From Candidatus Rokuibacteriota bacterium (GTDB taxonomy: Bacteria > JAUVQV01), in NCBI GenBank assembly GCA_030609125.1, contig JAUWCW010000030.1:1-11406 (forward strand): DNA of 11,406 nucleotides, in the 5' to 3' direction. Position numbers and translations under genes: made by a program. The first letter of the stretch is position 1, and each line of letters starts with the position of its first letter. Of this stretch, positions 6,236-11,406 are shown piece by piece. Below the pieces are notes generated by a model. That model saw only the letters and a list, made by a program, of their open reading frames with translations. It ran no database searches and had not been told where the DNA came from.

Positions 6236-7216
6236 CTACTTGGGAACAATTTTATCATTATAGCGGATGTCGGCATTCTGCCGCAGTCTGTTCAGCCAGT
6301 CCCGGAAGGCCTGCTCTCCCTTCTCGGCGGCCAGCAGGTCGCGGATGTCACCGCGCACGTCTTCCTCGCTCCTCTGGCGGGCCTCGCGGCGCCCGGTCAC
6401 AAGAAAGAGGTGGTAGCCGTAGGTCGTCTCCACCACGGGGCTGAGCTTGTCCTTCGGAAGGGAGAAGATCACCGCCTCGAACTCCGGTGGCATCTGGCCC
6501 CTGGCGAAGAAGCCGAGGTCGCCGCCTTTCCCGGAGTCGGGGCTGAGCGATATCTCCCGGGCCACATCCGCGAACGATTCGCCTGCCCGGATGCGCTTTC
6601 TGGCCCCGACGGCCTCCTCCCTGGTGCGGACGAGAATCTGCGAGGCCCGCACCTTCTCGGACTCCTCGAAGTTGGTGCGGTGCAGGGCCAGGTAGCCGGT
6701 GATCTCCTCCCCGGAGACCGTCACGCTGTCGTAGACGACCTGCCGCTGGAGCTTTTCGACGGCCATGTCGAGGATGAGCTTCTCCTTCCACTCCTCGCGG
6801 CTCAGGCCCGCCTCGCCGAGGACCCGCATGAACTCCGCGTCCTGAAGGTCCCCCTGGGTCCGACTGGTCTCGGCCGAAACCTCCTCCTCCGAGGGGAGGA
6901 GGTTTCTTCTGTGAACCTCCTGCATCATCAGCTCCTGGTCGATAAGGCGGTCGAGGAGGGCCTTCCTCACCCGCCGGGCCTCCGCCTCCCCCGAGGGGGC
7001 CATCTCGCCGAACTGATCGAGGAAAACCTCGTAGGCTGAATCAAGACGCTCCGTCGGCAGGGGCTTGTCGTTCACGAGGGCCGCCGTTTCATCGGGAAGG
7101 GAGCAGGAAGAGAGGGAGAGCGACAGGCCGGTGAGCAGGGCGCACAGAAACGCGGCCGGCCCGAAGGCGACCGAACTGGGGTGCGATAGCGGAAGAACTC
7201 GTGCTGCGCGGACCAT
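6236..7216 (-). CDS. PpiC-type peptidyl-prolyl isomerase lipoprotein
   Basis: A 326-residue SurA/PrsA-like foldase. The signal peptide ends in the lipobox LSSC (35-38), so the mature protein should be lipidated at Cys38 and tethered in the envelope. A SurA_N-like helical segment follows (about 43-180, beginning TAALVNDKPLP). One parvulin domain spans about 187-275: KVRASQILVRT, GESFADVAREISLSPDSGKGGDLG (given here as its ends GESFADVA and GKGGDLG), FFARGQMPPEFEAVIFSL and TTYGYHLFLV. Its DSGKGGDLGFFARGQM segment matches canonical parvulins more closely than the neighbour's. The ATG at 7216 lies 23 bases after mfd and has no Shine-Dalgarno sequence, but an in-frame TAG six codons upstream prevents an earlier start. 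It is probably translated by coupling or reinitiation from mfd. Confidence 0.92.
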   Translation of the reverse strand: MVRAARVLPLSHPSSVAFGPAAFLCALLTGLSLSLSSCSLPDETAALVNDKPLPTERLDSAYEVFLDQFGEMAPSGEAEARRVRKALLDRLIDQELMMQEVHRRNLLPSEEEVSAETSRTQGDLQDAEFMRVLGEAGLSREEWKEKLILDMAVEKLQRQVVYDSVTVSGEEITGYLALHRTNFEESEKVRASQILVRTREEAVGARKRIRAGESFADVAREISLSPDSGKGGDLGFFARGQMPPEFEAVIFSLPKDKLSPVVETTYGYHLFLVTGRREARQRSEEDVRGDIRDLLAAEKGEQAFRDWLNRLRQNADIRYNDKIVPK

Positions 7217-7239
7217 GGCGATTGGAGGAATCTACCACG

Positions 7240-10200
7240 TCATCGGAGGCTCCGCAAGAGGTCGATGGCCTCGGCGAACCGGTCGGGGAGGGAGAGGGAA
7301 CTCCACGCCCACCGCAGCCTGTCCTCCCCGGCCATGGTGCTGCCCGGGGGGGCCTTGGAGAGGAGGGAGGTGATTTTCTCAGGCGGCACGGAGCATTGGG
7401 GGTGGAAGGCGATCTCCAGCCCCCCGCTTTTCCAGTCGAGGTTCTTCACGTCCGCTTGCTCTCCCAGAAGCTTCAGCCTCGCTGCCCAGAGGAGATGGAG
7501 CGCGGGCTCCGGCAGGGGCCCGAAGCGCTCCCGAAGCTCGTCGGCGATCTCCTCCAGGTCGTCCTCCGACGACGCGTCGGCGATCTTCTTGTAGAAGGTG
7601 AGGCGCTGGTTGATCTCTTCCACGTATTCCTCGTGGATGAAGGTGGAGAGGGTGAGAGTTATTTTCGTCGGCCGCGCCTCCTCCGCCGGCTCACCCTGGA
7701 GCTCGCGAATCGTCTCCTGCAGAAGCCTGGTGTAGAGATCAAAACCCACCGCCGCTATGTGTCCCGACTGGCGATAGCCGAGGACGCTTCCCGCCCCCCT
7801 GATCTCCAGGTCGTAGACGGCTATCTGAAAGCCCGCCCCGAGGTGGGCGAAATCGCGGATGACCTCGATCCGTCGCCGCCCGGCCGGCGAGAGGGCGCCC
7901 CCGGGGGGAACGATAAAGTAGGCGTACGCCCGGTGGCGGGAGCGGCCGATGCGACCCCGGAGCTGGTAAAGTCCGGAGAGACCGAAGGCGTCCGCCCGGT
8001 TGATGATCATGGTGTTGGCGTTGGGGATGTCCAGGCCGGATTCGACGATGGTGGTGCACAGCAGCAGGTCGAACTCCCCTTCGCGGAACCGGGACATGAC
8101 CTTCTCCAGCGCCCTTTCCCCCATCTGGCCGTGGGCTATGCCGATGCGCACTTCCGGCAGGAGGCGGTGGAGGTAGTTTCCGATGCCGCCGATGCTCTGG
8201 ACCCGGTTGTGGATGAAAAAGACCTGCCCTCCCCGGCGCACCTCGCGCAGCACCGCCTCCCGGATCAGCTCCTTGTCGAAGCGGGAGACGGTGTTCCGGA
8301 TGGCCAGGCGGTTCTCCGGCGGCGTGGCGATCTGGGACAGCTCCCGGATCCCCGAAAGGGAAAGGTAAAGGGTGCGGGGGATGGGAGTCGCCGTGAGGGA
8401 GAGGACGTCCACGGTCTCGCGAAACTCCTTCAGGGCCTCCTTGTGACGGACGCCGAAGCGCTGCTCCTCGTCGATGATGATCAGTCCCAGGTCGCGGAAC
8501 TTCACGTCCCTGCCGAGGAGCCGGTGCGTGCCGATGACGATGTCCACGGAGCCCGCGGCCAGGTCCGCGACGATCTTCTTCTGCTCCGAGGGCGTGACGA
8601 AACGGCTCAGCATCTCTACGCGCGCCGGGTAGGGAGCGAAGCGTTTGGCGAACGTGGAGAGGTGCTGCTGGACCAGGAGGGTGGTGGGGGCGAGAATGGC
8701 CACCTGTTTCGAATCCATGACGGCTTTGAAGGCCGCCCGCATCGCCACCTCCGTCTTGCCGAAGCCCACGTCGCCGCAGACGAGCCGGTCCATCGGGTGG
8801 GGGCGCTCCATGTCGGCCTTGATCTCCTCCGCCGCCCGGATCTGGTCTTCCGTCTCGGTGTACTCGAAGCCCATCTCGAACTCCGACTGCCAGGGGGTGT
8901 CGGGAGGGAAGGCGTGCCCCGGCGTCGACTGGCGGACGGCGTAGAGGTGCAGCAGCTCCCGGGCCAGGGTGACGAGGGCCTTCTTCGCCTTGCGCTTCGT
9001 GGCCGTCCACATCTTCCCCCCCAGCTTGTCGATGCGCGGCTGGTTTCCTTCCCAGGAGACGTAGCGCTGGACGGCGTCCATGCCGTGGGGGGGAACGTAG
9101 ACCTTGTCTCCCCCCTGGTAGGAAATGACGAGAAAATCCGCCGCCTCCCCGCCGGCCTCCATCCGGGTGAGGCCGCCGTAGACGCCGATGCCATGCTCGA
9201 CGTGGACGAGAAAGTCCCCCGGCTTGAGAAGGCGGAAGTCGGGCATGAAGCCCTTCGCTTTCGAGCCCCGGGGAATGTGCCGCCGAACTTTGGTCCCGAA
9301 GATGTCCTCTTCCGAGACGAGGAGGATCCTCTCGTCCCGCAGAAGAAAGCCCTCTCCCACGCCCCCGAAGGTGACGAGCGGCGCGCCGGTTTCGGGCCTG
9401 TTCAGGAGGGCGGGAACGTCCCCGGGGGCGATCTCCCTGGTGCCCAGGCCGTGCTCCTCGCACAACTCCCGGAGCCGGCGGGCGGCCTCTTGCGTTCGAG
9501 CGACGAGGAGGATGCAGACCTGGTCCTGGTCGGTTTTGAGCTTGTGAACGGTGGCCTCCAGGGGGCTCTCCTTCGCCCCCTCGCTCTGCCCGGAAAGGAC
9601 GTAGCTTCGCCCCCCCGAGGACTCGACCTTCACGGTTTCGGTTTCGGGAGGCGAGAGCCCGAACGAGTCGAGGTAGAGCGTGGAGTGTTCGCGCAGGGCG
9701 GCGGTCCACTTCGCGAAATCGAGATACGCCTTCTCGGGGGCATACAAGGCGGGGAAAATTGCCCGCTCCGCCTCCTGCCGGACTTCGCCGCGGAACTTCT
9801 CGGCCCGGCTCTCCAGGTCGGAGTACTCGCTGATGACCACGATGGGGGGCGAAGGAAAGTAATCGAGAATTGTCTGGCGCGAGTGCAGAAGAAGCGCCTG
9901 GTAGTGCTCCAGCCCTGGTATGCGCAGGGCCTCCTCCAGCGGGTCGCCGCCTGCTTCCTCCGGGGCGGGGAGGTGCTTCTTCAGGACCCGGAGGGCCGCG
10001 GTGTCGAGAAGGATCTCCCTCGCCGGCAGGACGCGAACCCTCTCCCGGTCGCCCTCGTTGCGCTGGGTCTCCGGGTCGAAGAGGCGCAGCGACTCTATCT
10101 CGTCGCCGAAGAGCTCGACCCGGACCGGAGACGACTGGGAGGGAGGGAAGAAGTCGAGGATGCCGCCGCGGCGGGAGAATTCCCCCGGAAGCTCAACCCG

Positions 10201-10686
10201 CTCCGCTCTCCGATAGCCGCCCTCGGAGAGGCGCCGGAAAAAGCCGGGCCAGCTGAGATTCTCCCCGAGCCGCAGATCCAGGCCGGCGACAGCGAAGGTT
10301 CCCTTCGGGACGAGGTGCTGGAGGACAGCCTCCAGGGGGGCCACCACCACCGGTGCCGGAGCCCGCAGCAGTTCATCGAGAGCGGTGATCCTCGCCGCCG
10401 ATATTTCTGGGGACGGAGAGAGCGGCTCGAAGGGGAGGACCTCCCAGGAGGGAAAGTGCAGGACCGTCTCCTCCGGGGGGAGAAAGAACTTCAGCTCCTC
10501 CTGAAACTGCTCCGCTTCCGCTGATGAGGCGGTGACCACCAGGAGCGGCGAGCCGAGCCGCAGGGCGAGGCGGGCGGCGAGAAAAGGGCGCACCGCCGGC
10601 ACGGCGCCCTGGAGGGCGAGATGCCGGGGGAGGCTTTCGACGAAAGAGGCGAAGGTCTCGGCGAGGGAGGTCTTTCCGTGGATCAT
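7240..10686 (-). CDS. mfd: Transcription-repair coupling factor Mfd
   Basis: Mfd is a cytosolic DNA translocase that pushes stalled RNA polymerase off lesions and recruits UvrA. From the ATG at 10686 the protein has 1148 residues, the normal family size. It has a UvrB-like N-terminal half without a working Walker A (about 1-330). The CarD-like RNA-polymerase-interaction domain (about 485-560) begins [20 protein letters not shown]. The RecG-like motor carries Walker [11 protein letters not shown] (637-646), DEEQ (739-742), [10 protein letters not shown] and motif [11 protein letters not shown] (908-916). The C-terminal TRCF domain around residues 1000-1110 contains [16 protein letters not shown] and [18 protein letters not shown] at 10728 would add 14 residues, but that segment overlaps a promoter-like TTGACA and neither start has a Shine-Dalgarno sequence; ATG 10686 is favoured. 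It is the first gene of the mfd-ppiC-ppiC operon. Confidence 0.97.
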   Translation of the reverse strand: MIHGKTSLAETFASFVESLPRHLALQGAVPAVRPFLAARLALRLGSPLLVVTASSAEAEQFQEELKFFLPPEETVLHFPSWEVLPFEPLSPSPEISAARITALDELLRAPAPVVVAPLEAVLQHLVPKGTFAVAGLDLRLGENLSWPGFFRRLSEGGYRRAERVELPGEFSRRGGILDFFPPSQSSPVRVELFGDEIESLRLFDPETQRNEGDRERVRVLPAREILLDTAALRVLKKHLPAPEEAGGDPLEEALRIPGLEHYQALLLHSRQTILDYFPSPPIVVISEYSDLESRAEKFRGEVRQEAERAIFPALYAPEKAYLDFAKWTAALREHSTLYLDSFGLSPPETETVKVESSGGRSYVLSGQSEGAKESPLEATVHKLKTDQDQVCILLVARTQEAARRLRELCEEHGLGTREIAPGDVPALLNRPETGAPLVTFGGVGEGFLLRDERILLVSEEDIFGTKVRRHIPRGSKAKGFMPDFRLLKPGDFLVHVEHGIGVYGGLTRMEAGGEAADFLVISYQGGDKVYVPPHGMDAVQRYVSWEGNQPRIDKLGGKMWTATKRKAKKALVTLARELLHLYAVRQSTPGHAFPPDTPWQSEFEMGFEYTETEDQIRAAEEIKADMERPHPMDRLVCGDVGFGKTEVAMRAAFKAVMDSKQVAILAPTTLLVQQHLSTFAKRFAPYPARVEMLSRFVTPSEQKKIVADLAAGSVDIVIGTHRLLGRDVKFRDLGLIIIDEEQRFGVRHKEALKEFRETVDVLSLTATPIPRTLYLSLSGIRELSQIATPPENRLAIRNTVSRFDKELIREAVLREVRRGGQVFFIHNRVQSIGGIGNYLHRLLPEVRIGIAHGQMGERALEKVMSRFREGEFDLLLCTTIVESGLDIPNANTMIINRADAFGLSGLYQLRGRIGRSRHRAYAYFIVPPGGALSPAGRRRIEVIRDFAHLGAGFQIAVYDLEIRGAGSVLGYRQSGHIAAVGFDLYTRLLQETIRELQGEPAEEARPTKITLTLSTFIHEEYVEEINQRLTFYKKIADASSEDDLEEIADELRERFGPLPEPALHLLWAARLKLLGEQADVKNLDWKSGGLEIAFHPQCSVPPEKITSLLSKAPPGSTMAGEDRLRWAWSSLSLPDRFAEAIDLLRSLR

Positions 10687-10698
10687 CACAGGGAAACA

Positions 10699-10725
10699 GA
10701 TATAGCGTGGACCCTGCAGTGTCAA
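10699..10725 (-). promoter_or_regulatory. Candidate promoter for mfd (minus strand)
   Basis: Read on the minus strand, TTGACA (10725-10720) is a perfect -35, and TATATC (10704-10699) matches four of six -10 positions after a short 15-base spacer. If used, transcription would begin only about 6 bases before ATG 10686, giving a nearly leaderless mRNA and excluding the GTG start at 10728. Confidence 0.4.
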
Positions 10726-10755
10726 CACCTATCTTTGGATGACGGCCCTCTTCCC

Positions 10756-10784
10756 TTGACAACCCCACGGCACTCCAGTAAAAG
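10756..10784 (+). promoter_or_regulatory. Sigma70-type promoter for the outer-membrane protein gene
   Basis: TTGACA (10756-10761, perfect -35) and TAAAAG (10779-10784, four of six) have the optimal 17-base spacing. Transcription would start near 10791, giving an 80-base leader before the GTG at 10871. It is back to back with the minus-strand mfd promoter candidate. Confidence 0.6.
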
Positions 10785-10870
10785 AAAATCGTTTCGGGGG
10801 CTTCATCGGTTTCAAGGCACTCACCGTGCATCATGGGATAAAGAGGGGTTTCAAGGGGAGGGATAGGGCT

Positions 10871-11406
10871 GTGAAAAAACTACTGGTTGTTGCCGTAGCG
10901 GCGATTTTGCTCTTCGGAATGGGGTCCGTCGATTCCGCCAGGGCGTGGAACTGGGACCTGGGAGTCAGGGGCGGCATAGCGGAAGGGACCGGCGACTTCG
11001 GGGACGCGGTCCAGACGGCTTTCGCCTGGAACATCTACCTCGAGTACGACTTCAAGCCCGGGTTCTCGATCCTGGCCCGCTACGGCAGGCACGTTCACGG
11101 GATCTCCTCCGACTTCCAGCGGTTTGCGGGCCTCGTGGCGCCGAGCCCGATAGACGGGAACAACCTGATCGGGGATTTTACCATCAACGAGCTGGCGGCG
11201 GACCTGAAGTTCTCGCTTCCCCTCTCCCCCAAGTGGCGCATCTACGCCCAGGGCGGCGCCGGCTACTACATCTGGGATCTCGACCTCGCCTTCGACACCG
11301 ACTTCGGGTCCGTCTCCGTGCCGGGCGCCGACGGGAGCGACCTCGGTCTCAACGGGGGCGGCGGCCTCGAGTACGTCATCAACCCGGAGGTGAGCGTCAC
11401 CGTCGA
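10871..11406 (+). CDS. Secreted outer-membrane beta-barrel family protein (3' partial)
   Basis: An open frame runs from the GTG at 10871 off the window end (178 full codons, no stop). It begins with a clear signal peptide: MKKLLVVAVAAILLFGMG, then a cut near ARA/WNWD (about 25-26). The mature part alternates aromatic, glycine and charged residues as in beta-barrel strands: WNWDLGVRGGIAEG, AWNIYLEYDFKPGFSILARYG, WRIYAQGGAGYYIWDLDL and GGGGLEYVINPEVSVTV. The GGAGYY and NGGGGLEYVINP patterns are typical of the OMP_b-brl/OmpW-like superfamily (PF13505 type). AAGGGGAGGG eight bases upstream is a strong ribosome site. The ligand or role is not predictable, because small barrels of this kind range from porin-like to adhesin-like. 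It is transcribed away from mfd. Confidence 0.82.
   Translation, partial: MKKLLVVAVAAILLFGMGSVDSARAWNWDLGVRGGIAEGTGDFGDAVQTAFAWNIYLEYDFKPGFSILARYGRHVHGISSDFQRFAGLVAPSPIDGNNLIGDFTINELAADLKFSLPLSPKWRIYAQGGAGYYIWDLDLAFDTDFGSVSVPGADGSDLGLNGGGGLEYVINPEVSVTV

Noticed and set aside
7739-9709. A second long minus-strand frame within mfd (656 codons)
   Set aside because: It is an out-of-frame reading of mfd, rich in Arg, Pro and Gly, with no motif; the mfd frame carries all helicase motifs.
7201-10524. A 1107-codon plus-strand open frame opposite mfd
   Set aside because: It is exactly antisense to the well-supported Mfd helicase, has low-complexity Gly/Arg/Leu/Glu composition without recognisable motifs, and is explained by high GC at third positions.
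1-11406. CRISPR array, tRNA or rRNA genes, transposase or integrase, attachment sites
   Set aside because: No regularly spaced direct repeats, no cloverleaf or rRNA-like sequence, and no DDE, tyrosine or serine recombinase motifs in any plausible coding frame.

Overview
The window looks like ordinary chromosome from a GC-rich Gram-negative bacterium. It encodes an ApbE with a possible lipoprotein signal, a lipidated and a periplasmic PpiC-type isomerase, and a probable outer-membrane beta-barrel protein. The order mfd followed by two PpiC/SurA-like genes, a Gx-transporter/NusG_II pair, an ethylbenzene-dehydrogenase-type heme domain and a DUF4388-like peptide recall Deltaproteobacteria (Desulfobacterota/Desulfuromonadia) or a neighbouring phylum. 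That placement is inference; the window contains no rRNA or tRNA to anchor it.

Layout. Positions 1-338 (+) hold the ATPase end of a sensor histidine kinase. After a 166-base gap, a tight four-gene + strand operon (505-3036) encodes ApbE flavin transferase, a membrane-anchored NusG_II-domain protein, a Gx-family membrane transporter and a Maf nucleotide pyrophosphatase. Each of the three junctions can be read as a 4-base GTGA stop/start overlap. A near-consensus sigma70-type promoter (3043-3072) begins the next unit: a secreted protein with an unfamiliar N-terminal domain, a Pro/Lys/Glu linker and an EB_dh-like heme-binding domain (3188-4648), followed by a Nudix hydrolase (4667-5077). Between this unit and the convergent minus-strand unit lies a roughly 100-base imperfect inverted repeat (5091-5191).

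The minus-strand operon reads mfd (10686-7240), a PpiC-type lipoprotein (7216-6236), then a SurA-like periplasmic PpiC protein (6192-5218). It diverges at 10687-10870 from a secreted beta-barrel gene (10871 to the window end, +), with candidate back-to-back promoters.

How the genes may work together. ApbE, NusG_II and Gx suggest a membrane or periplasmic redox module, but no flavinylated acceptor (FMN_bind, RnfG, NqrC) lies in the window. The two PpiC proteins fit envelope-protein folding and sit opposite a probable outer-membrane protein. Maf, Nudix and Mfd are housekeeping (nucleotide-pool cleaning and transcription-coupled repair). No mobile element, CRISPR array or defence cassette is visible. 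The less ordinary items are the hybrid-looking EB_dh protein, its structured 5' leader, the repeat, and the mfd-ppiC junction.
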